A stretch of 64,000 nucleotides of DNA from Clarkia xantiana subsp. parviflora (GCA_036873135.1 JAPTYO010000004.1:41945105-42009104), one strand, 5' to 3'. Positions 45,701 through 58,207 are shown, counted from the first letter of the stretch. Translations and numbers: made by a program. The notes: generated by a model not told the origin, from the sequence alone.

Positions 45701-46649
45701 CAGTGGAAAATATTGGAATTAGGGACTCATGTTTTGGAACCAGAAACTCTCATTGGAATGTAGGTTTCCTATTTAACCATTACTAGTAGGAACCAACCGT
45801 AAACGACACTAGGAATTAGGAACTCCTCACAATAGTAAATTTACAATATAGAACCGGGAACTAGAAATTACCATTGAAAGTGCTCTAAGAAAATTTTGTC
45901 AAAAATATATTTTTCTTTAAAAGTAACATTATTATATAAATTGCATAAATAGCAAGTTTGAAAACTAATTATATGAATAGTACATACTGTGACACAATCT
46001 TGGTTATCAATGTTTTTTAAAATTTTAGATAGTTTTGAGATTTTTTTTTCAAAAATTCTATTTATGCGAACGGTATGATTGGTGAACCCTACAAGACAAA
46101 TGAGTTTTGGTAGTTTAAAAAAAATATAAAAAAATCTAACAACATATTGGGTTGAGCGAATGGTGTGGCTAGGTGAAACCTAATGGCAAATGAGTTTAGC
46201 CTCTAGGGTTCACTCGACTATAATGTTTAACATATCAATTAATTTTTAGAAAAAAATAAAAACAAATTGAGTTTCATTAGTTTTATGGTTTTTTTTTTCT
46301 TCTAAAAACCTATTGGGTTGGAAGAACGGTATGGCTGGACGAATCCTAGAAGTTCAACAACTACAAATACATGTGTCATTGTATTGTAATAATAAAGACT
46401 AGTAATCAAATCGCTACCTAAATTTTGACATAATTACAAATCGAAATTCGAACTTTAAATGTTTTAAATTGTCTATCCTAATTTTCAATATTCGAACAAA
46501 ATAGTAAATTCGTTGATGGATATTCGTCTTAGAGTCGAGTAAATGATTTTCTTCATCCAATCAAAGACGGACACATGAACCGCCAAAATGTTATTTTGTA
46601 TTAATGTAATTGAAGAACTCCTTTAACAGTGATAAGTCGGTACTAAGTC
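45701..46649. other. AT-rich intergenic DNA
   Basis: No gene. Contains three spaced copies of a motif TTGGGTTG(A/G)(A/G)(C/G)(G/A)AA(T/C)GGT(A/G)TGGCT(A/G)G near 46050-46340 with T-rich spacers, probably an old duplicated repeat. Confidence 0.4.
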
Positions 46650-46818
46650 GACCACTCTCCCATGGAGATGGATACGACCCCTCTCCCATGGAGAAGGATA
46701 CGACCCCTCTCCATAAGGATAGGGGATCGTCACCTCTCCTATGGAGAGGGGTCCACCCCTCTCCACAAGGAGAAGGGATCGACCCCTCCTCACAAGGAGA
46801 AGGTCGATCCGTCTCCCT
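46650..46818. repeat. Palindromic tandem repeat (CTCTCCATGGAGAAGG)
   Basis: About six copies of a 27-30-bp unit containing CCCCTCTCC(CATGG/ATAAGG/ACAAGG)AGA. Each unit contains a small inverted repeat. The overlapping frames on both strands (46591-46879) come from this periodicity and are not genes. Confidence 0.75.
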
Positions 46819-46927
46819 TAATACCAAAACTAATTTCCACTTCAACATAAGTGGTTGGTCCCCTATCTTCTCTGAATAGAAGAGTGACGAAACTTCATTG
46901 ACCCAGTCTAAAATTGGTGACCTCCCA

Positions 46928-48055
46928 TGTTGGGATCAAAGTTCAGTGGCCCTAGTTTCTGGGAATGGACTATAGGATGTCGATTTGCCTTGCTCTCTTA
47001 GGTATCTATCTTGACCTCGAGGGGTACTTAGTTTCCTTTATGGAGCTTTGGATGACGTTAACTTGAAAAAGGGGGTGGGGATTTGCCCCCGATTCCACTC
47101 CGAAACTTAAGTCAGTAATGAAATATGAGAGTATAATACTTTATAAAGTATATGAGAATGTAATAATAATGAGAATAATCGAAGGTATTTATAGGGAAGT
47201 TTTACCAACTTTATGTGTTGGTTACCCTCTGGGGATCCCTCCCCGGCGATCCCTCTCCGACGGTCAAATTAGTAACCGTTCATAAAGAGAGATTACTATT
47301 TTGTGTATATTTTATTATATCCGAAATGTCAAATAATACCTTCATTTATATAAATAACGATGACCATTTATAGACAATTACTGTTATGGTAACAGAATAT
47401 TATAGTCAATTACTATTTTGGTAGTTGAATATTTATAGCTGATTGACCGTTATGGTATCAGACTATTTATAGTAAAAGGATGTTATGGTATTAAATCAAT
47501 CTGATTAAATCAAGGGTTAATAGGTCTTTTGGTCCATGATGTTTGACAACTTTTGGGTTTTGGTCAATGATGTTTTTTTTACCTAGTTTTGGTACCATAT
47601 GTTTGCAGATTTTTTCTAATTTTGATCTAACCGTTACATTCCGTCCATTTTTTGACATGTTCAAGTCACGTGATCCACTCTAAACTTTAAATTTAGTCCC
47701 TCTAATACTTTCTTAACCTTTCTTTTTGTTCAATTTAGTCCCAAAGTTTCAAAATTGACCCCAATTGGACAATAGGTCCAATTAAATTTTTGAAACTTCG
47801 GGACTAAATTGAACAAAAAAAGGTTAGGAAAGTATTAGAGGGGCTAAATTGAACAAAATTGAAAGTTTAGGGTGAATCACGTGACTTATACATGTTAAAA
47901 AATGGACGGAATGTAACGATCAGACCAAAACTAGAAAAAAATCTGCAAACATATGGTACCAAAACTAGGAAAAAAAAACATCATGGACCAAAACCCAAAA
48001 ATGGTCAAACATCATGGACCAAACGACCTGTTAACACTTAAATCAATATCCATCA
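46928..48055 (-). repeat. 3' LTR of element J, carrying a MITE
   Basis: The right end is secure (minus strand TGATGGATATTGATT, next to the purine tract). The left end at TGTTGGG (46928) is a guess by comparison with the other LTR; clear homology begins only at about 47220. A TATAAATAC box (minus) is near 47190, in DNA that the 5' LTR has lost. Confidence 0.55.
47514..48037. mobile_element. Mutator-like MITE with 9-bp duplication and a matching empty site
   Basis: 524 bp with long inverted repeats (over 150 bp per arm, starting GGGTTAATAGGTC / GTGTTAACAGGTC) flanked by TTAAATCAA at 47505-47513 and 48038-48046. The paired LTR at 59440-59460 has a single TTAAATCAA with the same surroundings, an in-window empty site that proves both insertion and duplication. 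Non-coding. Confidence 0.95.
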
Positions 48056-48070
48056 TTTGCCCCTGAGGCT
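48056..48070 (-). other. Polypurine tract of element J
   Basis: The minus strand reads AGCCTCAGGGGCAAA directly before the LTR start TGATGG. Confidence 0.6.
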
Positions 48071-48149
48071 GATGGAGGCTTTGCCTGCATTAGGCTCTAA
48101 GTTTAATGAGCATGCATCTATTACCCAATTATTTCACGTAAAATATTAC

Positions 48150-49310
48150 TCCCGTGGAGTAGTTTTAGGATGATTGTCTCTTTGTACGAACACATTTGTA
48201 TGAAAGGTGGTTTGCCCACCAACCCTTAAATCATCTGATTGGAGTATTTTATGGATGATCGTCTCTTTGTACGATCGACTATGGAGGGCGGTTCGTCTAC
48301 GACCCTTATATTACTCTCTTGGAGTTTTATATAGACAGTCATCTTTTTGTACGATCGACTATGGAGGGCGGTTCGTCTACCAACCCTTATATTACTCTAT
48401 TCGAGTTTTTATGGACGATCGTCTCTTTGTACGATCGACTATGGAGGGCGGTTTATCTACCAACCCTTTATTTTACTCACTTGGAGTGTTTATGGAAAAT
48501 CGTCTCTTTGTACGATCGACTATGTAGGGTGGTTTGTCTACCGATCCTTTATTTTACTCACTTGGAGTGTTTATGGACGATCTTCTCTTTGTACAATCAA
48601 CTATGGAGGGAAAATTGTCTACCGACCCTTTATTTTACACACTCAGAGTGTTTATGGACGATCGTCTTTTTGTACGATAGACTATGGAGGGTGATTTGTC
48701 TACCGACCCTTTATTTTACTCACTTGGAGTTTTGTGGTCGATCGTCGCTTCGTACGACCGACTATAGAGGGTGGTCTGTCTACCGACCCTTTATTTTACT
48801 CACTTGGAGTGTTTATGGACGATCGTCTCTTTGTACGATCGACTATGGAGGGTGGTTTGTCTACCGACCCTTTATTTTACTCACTAGGAGTATTTATGGA
48901 CGATCGTCTCTTTGTACGATCGACTATGGAGGGCGGTTCGTCTACCGACCTTTATATTACTCTCTTGGAGTTGTTTGGGGGTGACCACCTCTTTGGACGA
49001 ATACCTATGAATGGTGGTTTGTCCACCAACCCGTTCATGTGAAATATTACTCTCTTGGAGTAGTTGAGGGATGACCGCCTCTTTGGACGGACACCTGTGA
49101 AGGGTAGTTTGTCCACCAACCCGTTCATGTAAAATATTACTCTCTTGGAGTAGTTTAGGGATGACCGCCTCTTTGGACGGACACCTTTGCATGAAGGATG
49201 GTTTGTCCACCAATCCTTTCATATGAGGTATTACTCTATTTGGAGTAGTTTAGGGATGACCGCCTCTTTGGACGGACACCTTTGCATGAAGGACGTTTGT
49301 ATCTCCATCG
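48150..49310 (-). repeat. ~81-bp tandem repeat array in element J
   Basis: Twelve or more copies of a unit containing TTACTC(A/T)CTTGGAGT, TATGGACGATCGTCTCTTTG, TACGATCGACTATGGAGGG and a GGTTTGTCTACCGACC segment. In the middle the period is about 81 bp (27 codons), so all three forward frames stay open and encode 27-residue repeats. Units from 48990 on are a diverged version with GATGACCGCCTCTTTGGACG. No reason to see a real gene. Confidence 0.88.
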
Positions 49311-49369
49311 CCCGATGATCCTTTAGATATATGTAAGCATAATAACCAAGTTGGAGATTCCTAGAAATA

Positions 49370-49565
49370 ATAGCCATTTTGTGACCCATGGACATGATAG
49401 CCATTTTGAAAGTTGTGGACATGATAACCATTAAAAGATTTGCTGACATTATAGCCACCTTGAGGTGTACAAGATCTCATTTCATGTGGACATGATAGCC
49501 ACCTTGATGTTCGTGGATATGATAGCCACCTTGATGTTCATGGACATGATAGCAACTTTTGAGGT
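49370..49565 (-). repeat. ~27-30-bp repeats (ATGATAGCCACCTTGATG)
   Basis: Seven copies of GGACATGATAGCCA(C/T)(C/T)TTG(A/T) with short spacers, continuing the 3'-region arrays of element J. Confidence 0.75.
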
Positions 49566-49569
49566 TCGT

Positions 49570-50165
49570 GGTTGTAAATATAATATGGCTTCGCGCCTGA
49601 TCGAATGACCACGGTTGTAGGAGTGATATACCTACACACCTGATCGGGGAATCGTAATATAATATGAAAATAATATGGATAAGCCTGATCATCGGATCAT
49701 GGTTGTAGGAGTGATATACCTACGCGCCTGATCGGGTAATCATAATATAATATGACAATAAGTCGGATTACTAGATCATAGCTGTAGGAGTGATATACCT
49801 ACGCACCTGATCGCATGATCGTAATATAATATGGAGATAAGCCTGATCACCGGATCATGGCGGTAGGAGAGATATAGCTACGCACCTGATCGCGGGATTA
49901 TAATATTGCAATAAGCCTGATCACCAGATCATGGCGGTAGGAGTGATATACCTACGCACCTTCGTAATATGCGGTTTGAATGATATACCTACAAGCCTAC
50001 TCGTCTGATGTCGCAATAGGAATAGTCAGGGGCAGCATGAGTGATATACCTGCGCGCCTGATGACGTAATAGGAATAGTCAGGGCGGCAGGTGTGATATA
50101 CCTGCAAGCCTGAGAGTTGTTGTAGTTACAATAGCAACATGAGTGATATACCCGCGCATTTGATA
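49570..50165 (-). repeat. ~90-bp repeats (GTAGGAGTGATATACCTACGC)
   Basis: Eight or so copies of a unit with CCTGATC, GGATCATGG, GTAGGAGTGATATACCTACGC and ATAATATGA. GATATACCTAC recurs at intervals of 60-110 bp, with copies decaying toward 50160. Confidence 0.8.
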
Positions 50166-51865
50166 GATTTTGAGCTTTGGGCATAGCACATTGGTGGTGC
50201 CTAAAAGCTACTTGTAATTTTTTTAAGGGATAATGGTTCTTTATATAGGTTTGGTTGCCGCTCCTGGTAGGTCTTCTGTCGTTTTATACGTTTGTTCGAC
50301 ATATCTAAGGATCATGGCCGCATGTTGTAAGTAAACTACGCACTTGATCGAAGGATCACGTCCGTGAGATGTAATATGGGGCGTTTGCCCTTGTGAATGG
50401 CATGTTTGCCAGAAAATGAATCCCAGTTTAGGTATAAAGATACACCGTTGGTGCTAGAGTGTAACACGTCAGTTGTGGTCGTTAGACCCTGAACGATGTG
50501 CTCATTTAGTCGTAAGACTCTAGGCGTAGCGTGATCGTAGGATCGTGAATGATCGTGATTGTTGGTGGCCAAAGACCTGTTATAACTTCGCATATTGCTT
50601 AGGTATATTTTGGTTAAGCTGTAAAGGAGGGGAAACTCTTATGCGTATCACTTTAATCAGATATAGACCTGAGCTTGAGTTATAACTGGACATAGATCTG
50701 AGTTTGAGTTATAAGAAAGGCGTAGTGACGCGCCCACTATAGGTTATCAGGTGTTAACTACCACGTTTTAATATTTAAGTTGGGTGTTGACCACCACAGT
50801 TTTGACTCGGAATTTGAAGATTCCCAGTGAGTCTTAGTGTTTGGCAACTAGGATGTATATGTAGCCGCTAGGGCGTTAGTATTTGTGCAGGAAACTAGCG
50901 AAGTAGATATGGTATTGCCTAGTACTCCCCTGTCCTCTAGGCTTGGGCAGAAACTACTTTTCGGTTAAGACTAAATGCTCTAAAAATAGAAGAAATAGGC
51001 ATAATATAGTTGTTCTTAAAAAGAGACGTTATGTAAAAGTGTAGGTGGGAACTTTCCTGCTGTTTAGCGGTCGTCCACTTTGCATCTTATGCATTGCAGT
51101 GTATATCCTCCCATCGTTGTGGGTTTTGTTTTTCCACGTCGTGGGTATGTTTGAGTGTTGAGAGACGTAGGAATGTGTGTGTGTGTGTTAGACGCTCTTG
51201 TCCCATTTATCTGATCGTTGTATACATGAAGATACACTTTGGAGGTTAGCTGAGGCCCACTTGAAGTCCTCTTTACTTGTGAAGGAAATATCTACAGAGT
51301 TCTTCCTCGCTTGCTTCATGGATAGTTGGCCTAGCGCCTAGACCACCTTATTCTTAGTTGGATTCCATTTGCAATTCTGGTGGTGGCAATATGTCTTAGA
51401 GTTTGATAATTCATTCTCTGTTCATTGGCTTGTTGATAACCAGGCTTCTTTGTGGGGATTGGTTTCCTTTGCCACGACATTCACATTTACCTCCACGGCG
51501 ACGATCATTGTTGGACTAAGAATGAATGTTGGCATGTTGCCCATCAAAGCTTGAGCCATGGTCCCAAGTGAATCTGCAATGACTTTAAGATCTGCAAAAT
51601 AATTTGATTAATAATTGTATCTATATTTAGAGTTAAAAATAATATCCTAATATTTCCAAGCCACTGCTGTTATGAACAGCTGCCTTTGTTGTCTGTTGAT
51701 CGGCATCTGTTGTGGTGCCGAGAGAGAGCTCACAGCTTGCTGTTGCTATAGGCTTTCGGGTTTCTGATCCGGCAATTTCAAGCTCCGGGCCTTTGGGCTT
51801 TTGGTTTTTGTCTTAAGACGCGTCGGTATATTCACTTGACTACCATGGGCTATGTTAACAACTAA
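50166..51865 (-). other. Element J interior without recognisable gene
   Basis: 1.7 kb of broken frames. A minus-strand stretch at 51570-51370 (MAQALMGNMPTFILSP) has the look of a worn Gln/Asn-rich gag start, but this is not firm. A short GT microsatellite is at 51175-51188. Confidence 0.35.
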
Positions 51866-52679
51866 TCTATATATATAATCTATATATAATATAAATTCCG
51901 AAGGAAATATAATAACAGAGTGAATGTGGAGTTGAAGATTTTTTTTTTAACATTAATCAATGCATTTATAATAATTGAGCTAAGGGTTTTGTAGTTATTA
52001 ACTCCATAGCATTGATTGCACTGGGAGCTGAAGATTTTTAAGTTGCAATTATTCGCAATTAAAATTTCGCTGATTTCGAACCGTTCAAGGTTCAATGTAT
52101 ACAATTAATCCCAATTAAAATTTCGCTGATTTCGAATCGTTAAAGATTCAATGTATACATTTAATCGCAATTAAATTTCCGACCGTTAAAGATTCAATGT
52201 ATGCAATTAATCGCAATTAAAATTTCGGGCCGTTCAAGATTCAATGTATGTAATTAATCGAAATTAAAATTTCGCTGATTTTTAAAAGATGCTTGACGCG
52301 GAGCCGGCGAACGAAGATACCAGGCGGTACGGTCGGCTGACATTCTTAGTGGTAGAGCCATCTCTATCTACGACGAGATATCGTCGGTGGTAATCGAAGC
52401 CATATCTGTTGAAGAACAGACGCTTGATACGGGATCCGACGACCAAAGATAGCATGCGGTACGGACATCTAAAATTTATTTGTGAATTTGTGCAATTATA
52501 TTTTATGGTTCAAAATTTTCAGTGTTTCATTTACTCTTTCAAATTTTAGACTGATATTTTATTTAAAAATAGTGTTTCAATATATTACAAATAGTCAGTA
52601 TAAATTTCATCAAATATTAGTTTGTTAATTATACATATTTGGTAAGTCACAACGCTCGATGCGCGGGAAATGCACCTAG
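51866..52679 (+). mobile_element. Helitron-like non-autonomous element
   Basis: Starts TCTATATATATAATC after an A (51865) and ends in GCACCTAG before a T (52680), matching the 5'-TC...CTAG-3' and A|T insertion rules of plant Helitrons. An imperfect GC-rich hairpin (CTCGATGCGCGGG) lies 15 bp before the end. A second TCTATATATAAT at 51879 could be the true start. No coding capacity. Without a paralog the borders are tentative. Confidence 0.45.
52025..52285. repeat. ~57-bp tandem repeats in the Helitron-like segment
   Basis: Four copies of a unit with GTT(C/A)AAG(G/A)TTCAATGTAT, AATTAATCGCAATTAAAATTTCG and CTGATTTCGAA. One copy is shortened. Confidence 0.8.
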
Positions 52680-52909
52680 TAATGAATTAACGGATGAAAT
52701 GTTTAGACGGATGTTACCGAACCAGGTTCCGTCAAGACCAATTTCAAATGAGCAAACCGACCCAACACAACTTCTTCTTCACCCGACTCCATAATGGCAG
52801 CTCAGAGCCGTTGTGGCACCCGACTACAAAATGAACCGATCATGTTTAATAACCGACCCGCAGCCTCCACCTTCTCTACCCGGTATTTCAGTTAATATTA
52901 TATATATAT
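52680..52909. other. Element J interior between Helitron-like segment and copia K
   Basis: A short non-coding stretch, GC-moderate to 52880 then TA-rich up to the K insertion site. Confidence 0.35.
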
Positions 52910-53091
52910 TGTTACGTAAGTAGAGAGGCAATAGAAGAGGGAATTTAAGAATGATCTTATTATCACACATAGGGCCTTATATAGGGATTACATAGACTTG
53001 GAGATGAAGTAAAATAAATATATAGAATGTCTAATTAAGGAAGATGGTATATACACATAATATTGAACATCCACATAATATATTCATAACA
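52910..53091 (-). repeat. 3' LTR of copia K
   Basis: 182 bp, about 94% identical by eye to the right LTR, no length change. A CCCTATATAAGG TATA-like motif (minus) is near 52977-52990. Confidence 0.9.
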
Positions 53092-53290
53092 CTCCTCATT
53101 GGATGTTCATAAGAGAATTGTGCCTCGTTAAAACCTTACCAGAAAAAACCCATTGGGATAAAAATCTAGTGAAGGAAAAAGAGTACACAATTATGGATCC
53201 CTTTTGTAAGCTGCCTCGTTAAAAACCTTACCAGGAAAACCCAATGGGATAAAACCTTGGTTAAGGGAAAAAGAGTGCAGCGATGTAGAT
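53092..53290 (-). repeat. Duplicated 3' leader motif of copia K
   Basis: Two copies of a 60-bp block with CTCGTTAAAACCTTACCAG and CCCA(T/A)TGGGATAAAA, at 53125-53190 and 53213-53278. This duplicated phrase precedes the 3' LTR; no coding content. Confidence 0.65.
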
Positions 53291-53560
53291 TCTCCCCCTG
53301 ATGTTGACATCACGTAATTTCATTAAGTCGACACAATTCAGTATTGTCCACCAATCTTCAAATTTCGCAGTCGATAAACCTTTAGGAATAAATCCGCACA
53401 TACTTGTTGGATGTTATGTTGCCTTCTTCTAAACATCGTGGTTGAAAAATAACTTGAGGCAGATGTGTTTTGTATGTCTCCCTTGATATAGCATTCTTCA
53501 ACTCGATCTATATAACCTACATTATCCTCATATATACAATATAATGGTATGTTTCATGAT
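53291..53560 (-). pseudogene. Copia K RNase H C-terminal remnant
   Basis: The minus strand, in changing frames, reads LYEDNVGYIDRVEECYIKGD, then NIQQVCADLFLKV and GLSTAKFEDWW, followed by CATCAGGGGGAGAAT. These match the copia RNase H tail (YEDN...YIKGD, ADLFTK) and the purine-rich end after it. The shift between the two parts and several substitutions mark it as dead. Confidence 0.72.
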
Positions 53561-56254
53561 ATAACTTGCATTTTGCATAGCCATCTGATTTGATTATATC
53601 CGATAATAAACTCATGTAAATCGTCCCTCGGAGATAAATAAATATTTTCTTAACTTTGTTCAAATTTCACTATATTGGAATAGAACTAAATCTTGCTAAT
53701 AACCAATAATACATCATGTTCCTTCTAGTTAGCAAGATATATTAGTGCTAATGTAGCACTATATAAGGTACTTCTGGACCATTATGTTCTTCATCAATCT
53801 CACGATGATGAAAAATATATTTATTCAAATCTATCATTCTTACAGCCATTAAGGTACTCAATAGATGTGTAGCTATGCAAAATAGCTTTAAGACATTTTT
53901 CTTATTGGACAAGAATATTATCAATCAATATCTTAAGTACTCGATCTTCAGGCCGAGCCAAACATTTTTCCTTTCAATATATTTCGTCTGAATTTTAACA
54001 CCATCAATAAGTTTATTATATTTAAAACTCTTCAGGAGTTTCAATATCTTCAAATTCTCCTCTCACACGATGCCCCTTTCGGCTATAGCGTGATCAATTC
54101 ATCTTATCAAATATCAATTTGCTTTAATCGTATACTTATATTAGCATTCGCTACAACTTAGCTCAAATGTTGATATAGTGGGGATAATATACCATAAGCA
54201 ACCCGTAAATGGTACAATATTTTTATCATCCAACATTCTTGAAAATATTCATGCTAGCATTTTAAATCCTTCTGGGATTTTTATGTGGATTTCACTATCA
54301 AATTAGCCACCCAAATAGGCTATAAAATTATTCATATCATGAGACGCATATTAAAACCTTGTATGTACTGCCAACATAATAATGTATTTGAAGGTTATTG
54401 CTCCACCAAATGATTCATATAATAATTGTCATCTTTCTGCGGAAAAGTCTTTGTACCACGGGTTGTGCCTATCTTACGAGGCAATCTATTTACACAGAAA
54501 ATATTTATATCCACTGGCTATCACATTCTGCATTTTTCATGCTCATACTTGCGTCTTTTCAAACTTTGGCCAATCATAATGATTCTTCGACATATTGAGC
54601 TCAAGATCCTCATCTTGTTTTATGAATTCACTCATGAATAATATTCAAAACAGTTTTCGACAACTTGATATGCATGGTTCCATAAATTCCCATTACTAAC
54701 ATAACTCATCGAGATCTCTTTATTACAATTATTTTCAGTTACCTGAACCACTTCTAGGGTTTCATATTTAGTTATGTCTCTTTTCCTTTTTGGGAAATCG
54801 CCCCCGTAATAAGACCATATTTATCTATTTTCTTTCCGTGCTCCATTCTTGTTAAAAATATTTAGAACCATGAATTATTTTTCATTATAGTTTGTCCAAT
54901 TGGGACATTTCAAATTGGAGCATTTGCAGCTGTTACTTGACTTATGACTTTCTGGGTCTCATAAAGTCACTTATTGGCAGTATTTGAAAATGCTCATCTC
55001 TTTGAACTTCATGTTCATATTCTCATAATGCGAGGATCTAACTGAGATAATAACAAAATATTTTTTCAGTCAATCTATTTTCTGCCAGCTGCTTCTTTTC
55101 TCCCCTAATGTTAGGAAAAGTTGTTCAAAAATGACAATCAACACTCTTGTTTTAAATATATATATATCAGTCATTGTTCTCATGTAATTGATTTATAGAC
55201 AAAATATTTTCCCCTACATTCCAGACCCATGTTTGTGCGTTACGGTGGAGTAATTCAAACATATATCGCACACCATAATATTAATATATGGAAAATTTGT
55301 CTCTTCACCAAAAATTGATTGTAATGGGGAGAACTCTGATTTAACGTTGGCTTGATGCGCAATTATATTGCTGCTTTCATAATAGCATGCATTTGTACTC
55401 AATTGGCTCTAATTGGTAGCAGTTTAGCTATTTAATTGGAGGTTCTTTGTAACTTTCATGCTAAACTGCAAATATTGACAATGAATTATCTAATTCTTAT
55501 AATAATTATCAACTTTCAATATAATCACCATTCTTTATTTCATAATCTGAAAATTGAAAATTCATAATCAACGCACATGTGACCATATTGTAGATGCATC
55601 TTTCAAAATAATATATCGGTCCACATGGCAGGTGAACGAGCCCATAGTCACCTTTTATAATTTCCATAAATAACAGGATCTTATCTCGAACTTAGTTGAT
55701 GATGATCAGATAATGATTTTTCCTTGAGAGCAAGCATCATAATGATTTATGGAGAATCTTCAAGTTCTTCCAAATAATATTTTGCACATCGTAAGTGATC
55801 CGGAATGGTCTGTATCCGGTCACGCCAAATATTGTATTATATGGGTAAAACTTCTGGTTTACCTCTATGCATCAGTAAACTTCTGGTTTAACTGATATGT
55901 ATATCTTTCATAATCTACAAGAGATATATTTTGTATCTTTTGTAACACATTCCGCATGTTTTTATTTTGTTAATCTTCATCATAATGATGATTGCGGAGT
56001 ATTCACATTCTTTATAAAAAAAAAAAAATGAATATGAAGTATATAAAAGCATATAAATAACATTAATAAAAAAATGCATAAACGTAAAATAAATAAATAA
56101 CTTCGTATAAATGCTCGATTTCATGATCTTTAGATCATTTGTAGATATTTCATGATATATCATTACTTGTAACTCAATATCTTTAATGATCTTTTGTTCA
56201 TATCTCAAAATCTCTTAGGATATTCATATACCATTTTCATCATTCAAGATCATT
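53561..56254 (-). other. Copia K interior, unreadable pol region
   Basis: 2.7 kb AT-rich DNA in the position of RT and integrase. All frames are closed within about 70 codons and no motif is preserved. Confidence 0.45.
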
Positions 56255-56590
56255 TATTCGAAATAATTCAGGATCTTTAGGATCTCTGTTCATAATTCAG
56301 GATCTTCGGGATCTCTATTCATAATTTAAAATCTTTAGGGATCTTCAATCTCGTTAATTCATAGTCCCATATATTTAGGATCTTCAGGATCCTTTATTTA
56401 TTTACAAATCTTTTAGGATCTTCATAATTATTTATTCATAACTCATGGTTTCTTAGGATCTTCAAGATCCTTTATTTATAACAAATGCTCGTGATTCCAT
56501 TTTTCATACATTCTAGGATCTTCCGGATCCTAAAATTATCAATTTTGAGCTTTTGAATAACTCCTAATCTTCTGGATCATTTTATAATAA
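56255..56590. repeat. Short repeats (TTCAGGATCTTTAGGATC) in copia K
   Basis: About eight copies of a 30-45-bp unit with AGGATCTTC(A/G)GGATC and TTATTCATAA. A later echo is at 56735-56755. Confidence 0.7.
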
Positions 56591-57099
56591 AATGCAATAA
56601 ATATAAGAATATATGTATATAATAAATAAAATGCAGTGCAATAAATAAAAAGGTAACTGTAAATACTATAATGTGGAATTTTAAAGTAATGTAAATATAA
56701 ATATTCATAAATATTGATCTTCTTGATCGTAATATCGGATCTTCAGGATCCGTCATTTACAAAGAATGCATCTTTTGTAATCGTAATATCTCGGTATAAA
56801 CGAGTAATATATGCAAATACATTTTTTTTATCAATAAGACCAAACATTGCCTAATGTCTTTGTCATTCATAAAATTATCAAATTTCGCGCTGCATAATAT
56901 CATCAATTTTCTGCTAGCGTCACCGCGCTTCTCATAAATATCATTATTCCAAATTAATTGGACTTTGCATTATACCCGTGCATTCTTTATTTGTGAGATG
57001 CATCATCGTTCTTTATCGATAGCATGATGATGCTAACTATTAATTATTTCATCTCAACCATTGTATCTATAACAAAATTGTAATCTTCAGATTCATAAA

Positions 57100-57290
57100 C
57101 TGTAACACTCACTTCAGGGAGTGGACTAAATTATAATTGAAATCATTAATCGTACAATGTGATACTCACTTCATGGAGTAGAGAGGATATCATAACTATA
57201 ATCACAAACTACAACACTCACTTTGGGGAGTGTGGTATATCCTCATTATAATCATAAATTGCAACACTCACTTCAGGGAGCGAAGCACGT
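57100..57290. repeat. ~56-bp repeats (CAACACTCACTTCAGGGAG) in copia K
   Basis: Four copies of (A/T)A(C/T)ACTCACTT(C/T)(A/G)(G/T)GGAGT with an AATTATAATC(A)AAA spacer, near 57103, 57160, 57217 and 57262. A (TA)n microsatellite follows at 57306-57326 and another at 57536-57556. Confidence 0.75.
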
Positions 57291-58025
57291 CTAGTGGTCG
57301 ATGCATATATATATATATATATATATTCATCAATTACCGATTGAGATATCAAAGCATCATGCACCTTGTGCTAGGCCACACTTTTTTTTTCCATGATAAT
57401 TTATGTGCTATTATACTCACTTCTTGGAGCATAATTTATTGATGCATATAACAATTTGTTTTATATCAATTGCAACTATTACAAAATCAATTATAATGAC
57501 TATGTTGCATTTTCAGTTAATCATTCGTGACAAATATATATATATATATATATATTTTAAAGAACTGAAACAAATTATTCAGTTTAATCCATATATCAAT
57601 TTAATAATATAATAAAGGTATACTCATCTATTTTACGTGAAGAGGTAATCGTATTCGTCTTCCGTTCTAGCCATGATCTGTGATGGTGAAGTGGATCTGT
57701 GGAGCAGTCCCGGGCATCTAGATCGGTGTGATGTTCATCCTCTCTCGGGGAAACCAGTCGATTAATTTAGTCAGCTTCCTCCACATAATTCGATATTTTT
57801 ACACATGATAATAATAGTGATTATAATATAAAATAATCAATCAATATAATTTTATAATAATAATAAAAAATCTCCCCTTTTTTCGTTGATGTTATATTCA
57901 TATATTGCTCCATTGATGCAACCCTAAGATGAGTATGGTTTCCGCCCAGCACTGCACTGTGGTCGTGGAATCTTGAAATCGGTGTAGCTAAAAATATATA
58001 ATCGAGAGATATCGTGCTGATAACG

Positions 58026-58207
58026 TGTTACGTAAGTAGAGATGTAATAGAAGAGGGAACTTAAGGATGATCTTATTATCACACATAGAGCCTTATATAG
58101 GGATTGCATAGACTTGGAGAGGAAGTAAAATAAATATATAGAATATCTAATTAAGGAAAATGGTATATACACATAATATTGAACATCCACATAATATATT
58201 CATAACA
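58026..58207 (-). repeat. 5' LTR of copia K
   Basis: 182 bp, TGTTACGTAAGTAGAGATG ... CATAACA. The minus strand just inside reads CGTTATCAGCACGATATCTC (58006-58025), the likely PBS. Confidence 0.88.

Larger units (their letters stand above)
52910..58207 (-). mobile_element. Copia element K, complete outline but heavily decayed
   Basis: Two 182-bp LTRs (52910-53091 and 58026-58207) begin TGTTACGTAAGTAGAG and end CATAACA, with TATAT on both outer sides as a 5-bp duplication (weak, since the site is TA-rich). On the minus strand a PBS-like TTATCAGCACGAT lies inside the right LTR and a GAGGAG purine tract inside the left. The 4.9 kb interior is AT-rich with stops in all frames; only the RNase H end is readable. 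Confidence 0.85.

Noticed and set aside
48207..48984. ORFs of 106-221 codons with 27-residue repeats
   Set aside because: They are the three frames of an 81-bp tandem array; every frame is open only because the period is a multiple of three.
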